Positions 26,427 to 36,247 are shown, numbered from the stretch's first letter. The stretch: 64,000 nucleotides of DNA from Deltaproteobacteria bacterium (GCA_019162745.1 JAFLLC010000029.1:1-64000); one strand, 5' to 3'. The notes: generated by a model from the sequence alone, not told the origin. Program-made: numbers and translations.

Positions 26427-27743
26427 ATGAAGAACTTTATCCTCGATACAAACGTATTGCTCCACGATCCTCAGTCACTGTTCAAATTTCAGGACAACAA
26501 CATTATTATACCGATTACCGTTATCGAAGAGATTGACCGCTTCAAAAAGGATATGAACGAAACCGGTAGAAATGCCCGGATGGTGTCACGAATTCTTGAT
26601 TCAATGCGTGAAAAAGGCTCTCTTGCGGCCGGTGTTGCAATGCCCGGTGGCGGAACGCTGCGGATCGAGATGTTTAGTGAAAAACATTTCAAGAATCTGC
26701 CGGTTGATCTGCGGGTGGATAATGGCGATAACCGGATAATAGCTGTTGCTCTGGATGCCCGCGATCGCTTTCCTGACGCAGTGACCATTTTTGTAACTAA
26801 AGATTCCAATCTGCGCATCAAGGCTGATGCTATCGGGCTGACAGCGGAAGACTACGAGTCTGATAAAGTCGATATTCAGGACCTCTATTCCGGGACCCGA
26901 ACGATTGAGGTACCGCCGGATGCAGTAGATCGGTTCTATGGCCAGGGGTGGCTTGAGACCCCGGCTGTTCTGGCTCCCAATGAGTTTATCACAATTGTCG
27001 ACAGTGCAAACCCGAATCATTCTGCCATCTGTCGCAACGATCCTGATAACAGCCGAATTGTCCCTGTTCGCAAAGTGCCGAAAGAGGGAATCTGGAGTCT
27101 CTTTCCGCGCAACAGGGAGCAGTCCTTTGCCCTTGATGTCCTGATGGATGACAGTATCAAACTGGTGACGCTGGTAGGCAAGGCAGGAACCGGCAAGACG
27201 CTGCTTGCGATTGCTGCCGGCCTTCACAAGACTGCTGAGGAAAATATCTATAATCGGCTGCTGGTTTCGCGCCCGGTTTTTCCGATGGGCAAAGACCTCG
27301 GTTTTCTGCCGGGTGACATAGAAGAAAAATTGACACCATGGATGCAGCCGATCTTTGATAATGTCGAATTGCTGATTTCCGGGCATGAATCTGAAAAACG
27401 GCATAGCAAAGGGTACAAGGAGCTGATGGCGATGGGACTCCTCGATATCGAACCGTTGACATATATCCGTGGCCGCTCGATCCCGAATCAGTATCTGATA
27501 GTTGATGAAGCCCAGAACCTGTCTCCACACGAAATCAAGACGATTGTCACCAGGGTCGGTGAAGGGACCAAAATCGTCCTGACCGGCGATCCGTACCAAA
27601 TCGATAATCCGTATGTCGATTCATCCAGCAACGGCCTGACCTACCTTGTCGAAAAATTCAAGGGTGAGCGGATCGCGGCCCATGTGACGCTGACCAAGGG
27701 TGAGCGTTCAGAATTGGCCGAACTGGCCGCCAATCTGCTGTAA
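26427..27743 (+). CDS. PhoH-family ATPase with N-terminal PIN domain
   Basis: The 438-residue protein joins a PIN nuclease-like domain (about 1-150, starting ILDTNVLLHDP, with DNGDNRIIAVALD) to a PhoH helicase-like ATPase (Walker A VGKAGTGKTLLA, Walker B YLIVDEAQNLSP). This PIN-PhoH (PhoH2-type) architecture has been linked to RNA unwinding and cleavage. The ATG follows AGAAAGGGA; a 16-codon extension is ignored. It is 66 bases after the desulfurase gene. Confidence 0.9.
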   Translation: MKNFILDTNVLLHDPQSLFKFQDNNIIIPITVIEEIDRFKKDMNETGRNARMVSRILDSMREKGSLAAGVAMPGGGTLRIEMFSEKHFKNLPVDLRVDNGDNRIIAVALDARDRFPDAVTIFVTKDSNLRIKADAIGLTAEDYESDKVDIQDLYSGTRTIEVPPDAVDRFYGQGWLETPAVLAPNEFITIVDSANPNHSAICRNDPDNSRIVPVRKVPKEGIWSLFPRNREQSFALDVLMDDSIKLVTLVGKAGTGKTLLAIAAGLHKTAEENIYNRLLVSRPVFPMGKDLGFLPGDIEEKLTPWMQPIFDNVELLISGHESEKRHSKGYKELMAMGLLDIEPLTYIRGRSIPNQYLIVDEAQNLSPHEIKTIVTRVGEGTKIVLTGDPYQIDNPYVDSSSNGLTYLVEKFKGERIAAHVTLTKGERSELAELAANLL

Positions 27744-27752
27744 AAACAGACC

Positions 27753-27803
27753 TAACCCAGATAAACTGGATAAGTGCGTTAACGAAATAATTTCTAACTT
27801 ACT
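27753..27803 (+). repeat. 51-nt intergenic dispersed repeat, copy 1
   Basis: The reverse complement of this 51-base stretch (starting TAACCCAGATAAACTGG and ending TTTCTAACTTACT) is present without mismatch at 39247-39325, split by a 28-base insertion. The copy ends 17 bases before the tsaD start codon. Its centre GAAATAATTTC is nearly self-complementary. No ORF of note covers it. Confidence 0.9.
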
Positions 27804-27820
27804 AAAGGCATCATGACGTA

Positions 27821-28843
27821 ATGATTTTACTCGCTATTGAAACATCTTGTGATGAAACGGCCGCCGCTGTTGTGCAGGGCGGCCGTGAAATTCTTTCCTC
27901 AGTCGTTTCGTCCCAGATTGCTATCCATGCGGCGTACGGCGGCGTTGTGCCGGAAATCGCTTCACGTGCCCATCTGCAATCCATCGCTCCGGTTATCAGC
28001 CAGGCGCTCCAGGACGCCGGTATCGGCATGGAAGCATTAGAAGGTGTCGCCGTTACGCGTGGCCCCGGTTTGTCAGGGGCTCTTCTCGTTGGTTTTTCGG
28101 CGGCCAAGGCTATTGCTTCTGCTCGTAAAATCCCCTTTATCGGTGTGCATCATATAGAAGGCCATCTCTTTGCACCATTTCTGGAACGGCCGATAGATTT
28201 TCCTTTCCTGGCGCTGGTCGTATCAGGCGGTCATACTCATCTGTACCATGTCGAAGGTTTTGGTATATACACGACCCTTGGCAGAACTATCGATGATGCT
28301 GCCGGTGAGGCGTATGACAAATGTGCCAAAATTATGGGCATGCCGTATCCAGGCGGAGTATTGATCGACCGGATGGCCCAGAGCGGCAATCCGGATGCGA
28401 TCCGTTTGCCCAGGCCCCTGCTTCGTGACGGTACGCTCAACTTCAGCTTCAGTGGTTTGAAAACGGCGGTGCTGCAGCAGACCATGAAGAATCCAGTTAC
28501 AATTCCGAGTCAGGCCGCAGATGACCTGTGTGCTTCATTCCAGGAGGCGGTCTGCCATGTCCTTGCGGCAAAAACTGAAGCTGCCATCCGTCAGACCGGT
28601 GCTGTCCGTCTGGTAGTTGCGGGAGGGGTCGCCTGTAACAGCGGACTGCGCCTTCGAATGGCTTCACTCTGCAAAAAACTGGGGGTTGAACTTTCCATCC
28701 CGCACCCCTCACTGTGCGGCGACAATGCGGCCATGCTGGCGGTTCCCGGAGATTATTATCTCTCACATGGTCTTGTTTCGCCCCTGTCGCTTGATGTCAC
28801 CGCTACCTGGAATATGGACAGTATAAAGGAATCAATGAAATGA
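27821..28843 (+). CDS. tsaD: tRNA N6-adenosine threonylcarbamoyltransferase TsaD
   Basis: TsaD transfers threonylcarbamoyl to A37 of ANN-decoding tRNAs. The 340-residue ASKHA-fold protein opens with LAIETSCDETAAAVV and has the metal-binding HHIEGHL, SGGHTHLYH and GEAYDKCAKI. C-terminal SLCGDNAAMLA is also present. The partner enzyme TsaC is encoded three genes on. The stop overlaps the rsmA start. The intergenic repeat lies in its leader, so part of it may be transcribed with the gene. Confidence 0.96.
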   Translation: MILLAIETSCDETAAAVVQGGREILSSVVSSQIAIHAAYGGVVPEIASRAHLQSIAPVISQALQDAGIGMEALEGVAVTRGPGLSGALLVGFSAAKAIASARKIPFIGVHHIEGHLFAPFLERPIDFPFLALVVSGGHTHLYHVEGFGIYTTLGRTIDDAAGEAYDKCAKIMGMPYPGGVLIDRMAQSGNPDAIRLPRPLLRDGTLNFSFSGLKTAVLQQTMKNPVTIPSQAADDLCASFQEAVCHVLAAKTEAAIRQTGAVRLVVAGGVACNSGLRLRMASLCKKLGVELSIPHPSLCGDNAAMLAVPGDYYLSHGLVSPLSLDVTATWNMDSIKESMK

Positions 28844-29685
28844 GTACAACTCGCCGCCCTCTGAAGTCACTTGGTCAGAACTTTCTGGTTGACCAGAATA
28901 TCATCGCCAGAATCATTCAGGCGGCTGATATCCAACCCGGCCAGTCGGTACTTGAAATTGGCCCCGGGCGCGGCGCACTGACAGGTCCTCTGGCCGGGCG
29001 TGCCGGACGGCTCGTACTGATTGAATTTGATCATGCACTGGCAGCATGGCATCGCGATCAAAATAAAGATAATGGGCATGTTACCGTCATTGACGCCGAT
29101 GTGTTGAAGGTTGATCTTGATGCGCTGCTCTCGGAGAGTCCTGAAAAATGGAATGTGGTTGCTAATCTTCCCTATAACATTTCGACCGAGGTGCTGTTCC
29201 GCCTGTACGCTGTCCATGACAGACTGGCACGCATGACACTTATGCTGCAAAAAGAGGTCGGAGATCGCCTCGCCGCGCCGCCTGACTGCTCCGCGTATGG
29301 TGTCACTACCGTGCTGCTTGGACTTTGGTTTGATATTATCAGGGCTTTTGTGGTGCATCCAGGTTCTTTTCATCCCAGCCCGAAAGTAGATTCGGTCGTA
29401 CTGAATTTCATTCCCCTTGCAGAGGCTCGGGCTGACGTTGGTGATGAGGAGGTATTCCGTGCCGTCGTGAAAAGCTCCTTTGCAATGCGCCGCAAGACAT
29501 TGATAAACTGCCTCAAATCTGCCGAGTTCGCCAAGCAACTCGATTGTGGTGAGTTGTTGGAGGCGTGTGCGATTGATGGTCGCAGAAGGGGGGAAACGCT
29601 TTCGCTGGAAGAGTTTGCGGCGCTGTCGCGGTGGGTGACGGAACAGTTACGAACGGCATCCGAAAAAGCTGATATAAATGGCTGA
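28840..29685 (+). CDS. rsmA: 16S rRNA dimethyladenosine transferase RsmA (KsgA)
   Basis: RsmA dimethylates two adjacent adenosines near the 3' end of 16S rRNA. The 281-residue enzyme has KSLGQNFLVDQNI, the SAM motif VLEIGPGRGALT, the active-site NLPYNIST and SFHPSPKVDS. It overlaps tsaD by four bases and is overlapped by rmuC by eight. Normal length. Confidence 0.96.
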   Translation: MSTTRRPLKSLGQNFLVDQNIIARIIQAADIQPGQSVLEIGPGRGALTGPLAGRAGRLVLIEFDHALAAWHRDQNKDNGHVTVIDADVLKVDLDALLSESPEKWNVVANLPYNISTEVLFRLYAVHDRLARMTLMLQKEVGDRLAAPPDCSAYGVTTVLLGLWFDIIRAFVVHPGSFHPSPKVDSVVLNFIPLAEARADVGDEEVFRAVVKSSFAMRRKTLINCLKSAEFAKQLDCGELLEACAIDGRRRGETLSLEEFAALSRWVTEQLRTASEKADING

Positions 29686-31069
29686 TATAATTGCATATAG
29701 TACCGTCCTACTCCTCCTGACCTGTCTGGGATTATTGTTGGCTCTGCTCATGAGGGGGAAACGCGGAGACGTTGAAAATACCGACCTGCATAACAAAATT
29801 GAGGGTATTGAAAAACTGCTCGAACGTCATGAGCGGACCCTTCGCGAGGAGCTTGCGCGGAGTCGCGAGGAGGCTCACGCAGAGTCTCGCCGCTCGCGGG
29901 AAGAGATGACCGGCGGCATAACCGTGCTGGGTGATTCATTGTCTAAGCGGATGAGTGAAATTGCCGGTCTGCAGAAAAACCAGCTGGAGTTGTTCGCTGC
30001 CCAATTGAAGGAACTTACTTCGAGCAACGAAGGTCGGCTTGATAAACTGCGGGAAGGGGTCGATGCCCGTTTGCGGCTGATTCAGGAAGATAATGCCCGC
30101 AAGCTGGAACAGATGCGGGCTACCGTCGATGAAAAGCTGCATGATACTCTTGAAAAGCGGCTGGGGGAGTCATTCAAGCTGGTCAGTGAACGCCTTGAAC
30201 TCGTCCAGCGCGGTCTGGGCGAAATGCAGTCCCTTGCCAGCGGCGTCGGGGATCTGAAAAAGGTGCTGACAAACGTCAAGACACGCGGTACTTTTGGTGA
30301 AATACAGCTGGCGAGCCTGTTAGAGCAGATCCTGGCTCCAGGGCAGTATGAATCAAACGTTGAAACCAGAAGCGGGAGCGGCCAGCGGGTCGAATTTGCC
30401 CTGAAACTGCCGGGGCGTGACGGCACGCCGGAAGGGATGGTCTGGCTTCCTCTGGATGCAAAATTTCCTCAGGAAGATTACCTGCGACTGGTGGATGCGC
30501 AGGAAGCCGCTGATCTTGCCGCTGCGACTGATGCAAGAAAACAGCTTGACCGCTCGGTGCGGGAGATGGCGAGAATGATTCGCGACAAATATCTGGACCC
30601 GCCTCACACAACCGATTTCGGGGTCATGTTTCTGCCGACCGAGGGGCTGTATGCCGAAGTGCTTCGCTTGCCGGGCCTTTTTGAAGCTCTGCAGCGCGAT
30701 TTCAAGGTTATGGTTGCCGGTCCGACAACGCTGGCAGCGCTGCTGAACAGTCTGCAGATGGGGTTCAGGACACTCGCCATCGAAAAGCGTTCCGCCGAAG
30801 TCTGGAATCTGCTGGGGGCGGTGCGTACAGAATTCTCAAAATTCGGTATAATTCTTGAGAAAACGCGCAAAAAACTTGTGGAAGCGGGAAACCATATTGA
30901 TCAGGCTGCTATCAGAACCAGGGCCATTGAACGAAAATTGCGCGATGTACAGGACATCCCGCAGCACGGATCAGACGCTCTGCCGGATGATGTTTTTGAG
31001 CTGGAAGAGATTTCTGAGACTTTGGATGAAACTCTAGATGAGAACCAATCGCAGGGGATGCTGCCATGA
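29678..31069 (+). CDS. rmuC: RmuC-family protein
   Basis: RmuC proteins limit DNA inversions at short repeats. The 463-residue product has an N-terminal membrane segment (VLLLLTCLGLLLALLM) and a long coiled coil at about 30-170. The RmuC core covers about 200-420, with SGSGQRVEFALKLPGRDG, LDAKFPQEDYLRL and MGFRTLAIEKRS. It is anchored in the inner membrane facing the cytoplasm. The end overlaps the next gene's start (ATGA). Confidence 0.9.
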   Translation: MADIIAYSTVLLLLTCLGLLLALLMRGKRGDVENTDLHNKIEGIEKLLERHERTLREELARSREEAHAESRRSREEMTGGITVLGDSLSKRMSEIAGLQKNQLELFAAQLKELTSSNEGRLDKLREGVDARLRLIQEDNARKLEQMRATVDEKLHDTLEKRLGESFKLVSERLELVQRGLGEMQSLASGVGDLKKVLTNVKTRGTFGEIQLASLLEQILAPGQYESNVETRSGSGQRVEFALKLPGRDGTPEGMVWLPLDAKFPQEDYLRLVDAQEAADLAAATDARKQLDRSVREMARMIRDKYLDPPHTTDFGVMFLPTEGLYAEVLRLPGLFEALQRDFKVMVAGPTTLAALLNSLQMGFRTLAIEKRSAEVWNLLGAVRTEFSKFGIILEKTRKKLVEAGNHIDQAAIRTRAIERKLRDVQDIPQHGSDALPDDVFELEEISETLDETLDENQSQGMLP

Positions 31070-31677
31070 TACTGGAAATTAACCCCGATTATCCGCAACC
31101 GCACCAGATCTCACGGGTCGCTGAAAGCCTCAGGGATGGCCGGGTAATCGCTTATCCGACCGATACGACTTATGGCATCGGCTGTTCGATCTTCTGTAAA
31201 AAAAGCATCGAACGAATCTATCAGATGAAACAGCGCGACCGGCGTAAGCCGTTCTCGGTCATCTGCTCATCTCTGTCGGAAATTTCCCGGTATGCCCGGG
31301 TCAGCAACTCTGCTTTCAAGATAATTAAACGGTATCTTCCAGGGCCATACACATTTGTCTTCGAAGCGACGCGTGAAGTTCCCGATCTTCTTTTGACCCG
31401 CCAGAAAACGGTCGGGATCCGTATTCCTGATAACAGAATCTGCTGCGATCTTGTCTCCGCACTCGGTAATCCGATTATAACAACCAGCGCCAATCTTTCC
31501 GGTGAAGAGCCGGAAGGAGACCCGCGCAGAATTGCCGAAACATTTGGAAACCAGCTCGATTTTGTCATTGACGGTGGTATTCTGACAACGGACGTCAGCT
31601 CTGTAGTAAGTCTGATCAGTGAGGTTCCGGAGGTCTTACGGGCAGGGCTTGGCGATATTTCATGGTGCGGAAAGTGA
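31066..31677 (+). CDS. YrdC/Sua5-family L-threonylcarbamoyladenylate synthase
   Basis: The 203-residue protein is a single YrdC domain. It has YPTDTTYGIGC, the KQRDRRKPFSVIC loop and TTSANLSGE, all typical of TsaC/YciO proteins that make threonylcarbamoyl-AMP for the tRNA modification completed by TsaD. The nearby tsaD supports that role. YciO-type proteins of the same family have weaker activity, so TsaC is likely but not certain. Confidence 0.85.
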   Translation: MILEINPDYPQPHQISRVAESLRDGRVIAYPTDTTYGIGCSIFCKKSIERIYQMKQRDRRKPFSVICSSLSEISRYARVSNSAFKIIKRYLPGPYTFVFEATREVPDLLLTRQKTVGIRIPDNRICCDLVSALGNPIITTSANLSGEEPEGDPRRIAETFGNQLDFVIDGGILTTDVSSVVSLISEVPEVLRAGLGDISWCGK

Positions 31678-32058
31678 GTGTGGGGGCAGGGTGTGCGTAA
31701 ACGTACCGTCAGAAATGGCATGCGCCTTGTCATGGCGGCTCTGATTCTGATTGTTCTGGCCAGCTTTTATCACGGCCAGATCTCTGACCTGTTTTCATTG
31801 TCATCAGCGGCAGAGAACCGAATCTATCGCCTCGGCATGTTCTGGGCGGCGGCGATTGGTGGCTATGGCGTTGTGGTGACGGCCCTGGGTTTTGCACTTT
31901 CTCCACTCAAAAATGATGTTAAGATCGGTCTCATACCAATTTTTCTTGCTATCTCTGCCATGATCTTTCTTTTCTTTTATCTGCTCTCCTCTTCGGTCAA
32001 TGCTCCACCCGGAGAGGAACAGAGGCGTCTGCGTCCCGGAGAGACTATTACCATTTGA
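31678..32058 (+). CDS. Small integral membrane protein, unknown
   Basis: The 126-residue protein has three predicted hydrophobic segments (about 16-32, 51-71 and 84-104) and a short charged tail. I recognise no family. The start is uncertain: GTG directly after the tsaC-like stop (31678) is used, with GGAAA upstream, but GTG at 31693 is possible. It lies between a translation gene and a YihY membrane protein. Confidence 0.6.
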   Translation: MWGQGVRKRTVRNGMRLVMAALILIVLASFYHGQISDLFSLSSAAENRIYRLGMFWAAAIGGYGVVVTALGFALSPLKNDVKIGLIPIFLAISAMIFLFFYLLSSSVNAPPGEEQRRLRPGETITI

Positions 32059-32094
32059 AAATTTCTGTTACGGAAACTGAAGCGAGGCGCATCC

Positions 32095-33390
32095 ATGCAG
32101 AATTTTAAATATCCCGGTCTGCTGCATACTGATTCCCCAGAGGAATGGCATGGCCTGAAAGGGCGTTTTTTTTCAGTTCTCCAGTCCATTTATTCTATTT
32201 TAATCAGTTTTGATACCCACCAGGGTCTGCTTCGCGCCGCTGCACTCACCTATACCACCCTTCTTTCGCTTGTTCCGTTTCTGGCGATCGCTTTTTCTGT
32301 ACTCAAGGGGCTCGGTGCGCAAAACGCTCTCGAACCAATTCTGCAGCAGTTTGCCGGCGATTCCGAGGAAACCATCTCCCGCATTATTGACTATGTCAAT
32401 AACACCAATGTGAAGTCACTGGGGGCTATTGGCCTCGTGTTTCTGATTCTGGCGGTAATCTCCCTGATGGGAAACATCGAGGAGGCGTTCAATGCCGTAT
32501 GGGGAGTGAGTGAAACCCGCTCGGTTCAGAGACGCTTCAGCGATTACCTGAGTGTTGTTGTCGTAGGACCTGTCCTGCTGCTGGCGGCGACCACGATGAC
32601 CACTTCTTTGCAGAGCCAGTGGATGCTGCAGTGGCTAATCCAAAATACCTATCTTGGTGGCGCAATCCTGCTGCTGTTTCAGTTTCTGCCGTATCTCAGC
32701 GTGTCTATTGCCATGGTTTTTCTGTATATTTTTATTCCCAATACCCGTGTCAGTTTTGCCTCTGCCGTGGCAGGAGGGGTTGTAGCCGGTACCGCCTGGG
32801 AACTGGCACAGTGGGGCTACTTTCACTTTCAGGTCGGGGTCGCCAAATACAACGCTATCTATGGGACTCTGGCGGCTCTCCCTATTTTTCTGGTCTGGAT
32901 CTATACGAGCTGGCTGATTGTGCTTTTCGGACTTGAAATAGTCTTTGCCCATCAACATCGCGGGCGTAGTCTGCCCGGAAGCAGCGCTTTCAGTTTGAGC
33001 GTAACAGCCCGTGAAGAGTTGGCTGTAGCGCTGCTGCTGCAGGTGAACCTTCATTTTATAAAAGGTGGAATCCCGCCATCTCCCCATCTTCTGGCTGATG
33101 AGCTGAATGTGCCGCTGCTGCCGCTTGAGACACTTTTTGATCAGCTGGAACGGCTCGGGTTTCTGGTCGCAACCTCGGGAAGCCGGTCCGGATGGTTGCC
33201 GGCGCGTGACCCGTCTGAACTCCAGGTGAGTGATGTTATCAGGGCTTTGCGTGGTGTTTCGGAGTTACAGACGGTAACCCCGGTCCTTCAGCTTGCCGAA
33301 GAAGTCATACAAAAGGGATGGGACGGCAGCAGAGCCAGTCTCGAAGGGGTTACGGTGCGGGAACTGCTGCTGAAGATGGAAAAACAATAG
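32095..33390 (+). CDS. YihY/BrkB-family membrane protein with C-terminal wing domain
   Basis: The 431-residue protein has about six membrane segments in the first 290 residues and conserved family motifs (LTYTTLLSLVPFLAIAF, WELAQWGYFHF, YGTLAALPIFLVWIY). Family members were once wrongly called ribonuclease BN; their function is unknown, with transport proposed. The last 130 residues are a soluble winged-helix-like domain (ADELNVPLLPLETLFDQLER), present in many longer members. Together with the preceding membrane gene it could form an envelope pair. Confidence 0.85.
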   Translation: MQNFKYPGLLHTDSPEEWHGLKGRFFSVLQSIYSILISFDTHQGLLRAAALTYTTLLSLVPFLAIAFSVLKGLGAQNALEPILQQFAGDSEETISRIIDYVNNTNVKSLGAIGLVFLILAVISLMGNIEEAFNAVWGVSETRSVQRRFSDYLSVVVVGPVLLLAATTMTTSLQSQWMLQWLIQNTYLGGAILLLFQFLPYLSVSIAMVFLYIFIPNTRVSFASAVAGGVVAGTAWELAQWGYFHFQVGVAKYNAIYGTLAALPIFLVWIYTSWLIVLFGLEIVFAHQHRGRSLPGSSAFSLSVTAREELAVALLLQVNLHFIKGGIPPSPHLLADELNVPLLPLETLFDQLERLGFLVATSGSRSGWLPARDPSELQVSDVIRALRGVSELQTVTPVLQLAEEVIQKGWDGSRASLEGVTVRELLLKMEKQ

Positions 33391-33481
33391 CGGAGACAGT
33401 TGTCAGTGACAGCTTTAATAGTGACACCTGCGGCTGCCTTTGAGGATCAGGTATCTAATCTGCGATAACGGGGATGCAAAA

Positions 33482-36175
33482 ATGGATGGAAGTTTTTTGG
33501 CCGCCATGTCGGGAGAATATATTGATGCGCTTTATAAACAGTGGCAGCGTTCAGCCGATTCTGTGCCGGAAGAATGGCGCCTCTTCTTCACCGGTTTTGA
33601 ATTCGGATCGGATCGTACAAACTGCGATGATAACAATTTTGACGAAAAGGCGGCGCTGAAACTTTCGGGCGTTCAGTCGCTCCTCTACCGCTACCGCTCT
33701 CTAGGACATCTGCTGGCGTGTACCGATCCACTCTCCCCCTGCAAGCTTTTCCACCCTCTGCTGGATCTCTCCTCCTTCGGACTCGATGAAAAGGATCTTG
33801 ATACGTCCTTTGTCTGTCGTAGGTTTCTAAAACCTCGTGCAACGTTGCGAGAGGTATTAGAAACCATGCGTGAAACTTATTGCCGAGAAACAGGCGTTGA
33901 ATTCATGCATATTCAGGAACCGGATGAACGGCAGTGGCTGATTGACCGCATGGAGTCCTGTCGAAACCATCCCGGCTCTTCTACTGCTGAAAAACTGCAT
34001 ATTCTGGAAAAACTCCATCAAGCCGCACTATTTGAACTGTTTTTGCATCGTAGGTTTGTCGGGCAGAAGCGTTTTTCCCTTGAGGGAGGTGAAATTCTGA
34101 TTCCTGTTCTGGACAGGATTATTTGCGGTTGTCCGGAGTCCGGCATCAGCGATGTTGTGATGGGGATGTCGCACCGCGGAAGATTGAATGTGCTGGCCCA
34201 TATTTTACGCAAGCCGTATGAGACACTTTTTGCAGAGTTTAAAGAGAGCGTTTCTCCCGGCTTTATGGGCGATGGTGATGTGAAATATCACAAGGGATAT
34301 TCGTGTGATATTGATCTTGGCGGTCATCAGGTACATGTAACAATCGCTGCAAACCCGAGCCACCTTGAAGCGGTGAATGCTGTAGTTGAGGGAAAATGTC
34401 GTGCCAGACAGGACCGTTATGGAGCTGATGGCACCGGGCGGGTGCTCCCGGTTCTGATCCATGGCGATGCCGCTTTTGCAGGGCAGGGGAGCGTCATGGA
34501 GGTCCTGAATATGTCGCAGCTGGCAGGCTATGGAACCGGCGGGACGATTCATGTTGTGCTTAACAATCAGATCGGCTTCACGACGACTCCCAAGGACTCC
34601 CGTTCTACCTGCTATGCCACAGATGTTGCCAAGATGCTCTCCTGCCCTGTTTTTCATGTTCAGGGGGAATCTCCGGAAGCTGCCGTTCATGTTGTTGATC
34701 TTGCCATGGAATATCGCCGGGCCTTTCGTCGCGATGTTGTGATCGAGCTCATCTGCTATCGCCGTCACGGTCATAACGAAGGTGATGAACCGGCGTTCAC
34801 CCAACCAGAGATGTATCAGCAGATTGCCGTCCGTCCACCAGTAAACCGCATTTATGCGGCTGGTCTGGCGGAAGAGGACGGGATCTCTCCTGATACGTTG
34901 GAAATGGTTGAACGGTGTGTCAGCGAGGCTCTGGAATCTTCTTTCAAAAAAGCCCACGTTGAGCGGCCGGTCGGTTTTTCCGACCGATGGAGTGCCCACA
35001 GCTCCGGATACAATGCCACACCTGTTGAAACGGCGGTATCAGCAGAAAAACTGCTGACCCTTGCGAGAAGGTTGGCTCTCCTCCCTTCCGATTTCATGCC
35101 GCACGTAAAAATAGGTACTCTGATTCAGAAACGTTTTGAGGCAGTGCTTAAAGGGGAGGGAATCGACTGGGGAAATGCCGAAACGCTCGCGTATGCAACG
35201 CTGCTTGACCAGGGGCATTCCGTCCGCATCTCCGGGCAGGATTCACAGCGCGGTACCTTTAATCATCGCCATTGTGTTGTGTTCGACAGCAACGGCGGAC
35301 GCAGTTATACGCCGCTGGAAACTGTTGTTCGCGATGGGGCCGGTTTTCAGGTGTGGAACAGCCTGCTTTCTGAATTCGGCGTGCTTGGTTTCGAATACGG
35401 TTTTTCCTTGGAAGCGCCTGGTTGCCTTACCATCTGGGAAGCCCAGTTTGGCGATTTTGCCAATGGAGCCCAGGTTGTCATCGATCAGTTTATCGCCAGT
35501 GGTGAAACCAAATGGAATCGCGCCAGCGGTCTTGTTCTGCTCCTCCCCCACGGTTATGAAGGGCAGGGCGCCGAACATTCCAGCGCCCGTATTGAACGCT
35601 TTCTGCAGCTTTGCGCGGCAGAAAACATGATCGTGACCTCACCGTCAACACCTGCACAGATGTTCCACCTGCTCCGGCGGCAGATGCTGCAGTCATTTCG
35701 AAAGCCTCTTGTTGTGTTTACTCCGAAAAGTCTGCTGCGTCATCCTGGTTGCACTTCGACCGTCGCGCAATTATCAGCGGGCACTTTCCGAACCTGTGTT
35801 GTTCCCCCTGGTGATATTGCTGATGCCCGGCAAGTCCTTTTCTGCAGCGGTAAAATATACTATGAACTGGAAGAAGAGCGGCTAAGACTGGGCAGGAGTG
35901 ATACTGTAATCGTCAGGATCGAGCAGCTATATCCGCTGGATCAAGATGCCGTAAAGATGGTAGTCGATCTCTGTATTTCTGACTGCCGACTGTGTTGGGT
36001 TCAGGAGGAGCCAGAAAATATGGGCGCCTGGTATTATATGGAACGATATTTCAGGAATATATCTGCTTCTCTCTTATATATCGGTCGTCCGGCAGACTCA
36101 TGTCCGGCAGTCGGGTCTCACCATATCCATGCAGAGCAGCAGGCGGAAATTCTGCGGGCAGCCTTTTCCCAATAA
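33482..36175 (+). CDS. sucA: 2-oxoglutarate dehydrogenase E1 component
   Basis: SucA is the thiamine-diphosphate E1 subunit of the 2-oxoglutarate dehydrogenase complex. The 897-residue protein has the N-terminal EYIDALYKQWQRSADSVPEEW-type segment, VVMGMSHRGRLNVL, the ThDP motif HGDAAFAGQG through LNNQIGFTT, and RRHGHNEGDEPAFTQP. The C-terminal transketolase-like half contains LPHGYEGQGAEHSSARIERF. The ATG at 33482 is preferred because it follows GGGGAT; a reading 14 codons longer is not. sucB and lpd are not adjacent, so the partner subunits must be elsewhere. Confidence 0.94.
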   Translation: MDGSFLAAMSGEYIDALYKQWQRSADSVPEEWRLFFTGFEFGSDRTNCDDNNFDEKAALKLSGVQSLLYRYRSLGHLLACTDPLSPCKLFHPLLDLSSFGLDEKDLDTSFVCRRFLKPRATLREVLETMRETYCRETGVEFMHIQEPDERQWLIDRMESCRNHPGSSTAEKLHILEKLHQAALFELFLHRRFVGQKRFSLEGGEILIPVLDRIICGCPESGISDVVMGMSHRGRLNVLAHILRKPYETLFAEFKESVSPGFMGDGDVKYHKGYSCDIDLGGHQVHVTIAANPSHLEAVNAVVEGKCRARQDRYGADGTGRVLPVLIHGDAAFAGQGSVMEVLNMSQLAGYGTGGTIHVVLNNQIGFTTTPKDSRSTCYATDVAKMLSCPVFHVQGESPEAAVHVVDLAMEYRRAFRRDVVIELICYRRHGHNEGDEPAFTQPEMYQQIAVRPPVNRIYAAGLAEEDGISPDTLEMVERCVSEALESSFKKAHVERPVGFSDRWSAHSSGYNATPVETAVSAEKLLTLARRLALLPSDFMPHVKIGTLIQKRFEAVLKGEGIDWGNAETLAYATLLDQGHSVRISGQDSQRGTFNHRHCVVFDSNGGRSYTPLETVVRDGAGFQVWNSLLSEFGVLGFEYGFSLEAPGCLTIWEAQFGDFANGAQVVIDQFIASGETKWNRASGLVLLLPHGYEGQGAEHSSARIERFLQLCAAENMIVTSPSTPAQMFHLLRRQMLQSFRKPLVVFTPKSLLRHPGCTSTVAQLSAGTFRTCVVPPGDIADARQVLFCSGKIYYELEEERLRLGRSDTVIVRIEQLYPLDQDAVKMVVDLCISDCRLCWVQEEPENMGAWYYMERYFRNISASLLYIGRPADSCPAVGSHHIHAEQQAEILRAAFSQ

Positions 36176-36218
36176 AGATGCGGTGGCGCAATTTTACTGA
36201 ATCTGCTTGCCATTGCTG

Positions 36219-36247
36219 TTGACAATTAAAGTTGGTCCGTGTACATA
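36219..36247 (+). promoter_or_regulatory. Putative promoter upstream of the receiver-TM gene
   Basis: TTGACA (36219-36224) and TACATA (36242-36247) are 17 bases apart, 30 bases before the ATG. The -35 is perfect; the -10 is weak. Confidence 0.45.
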
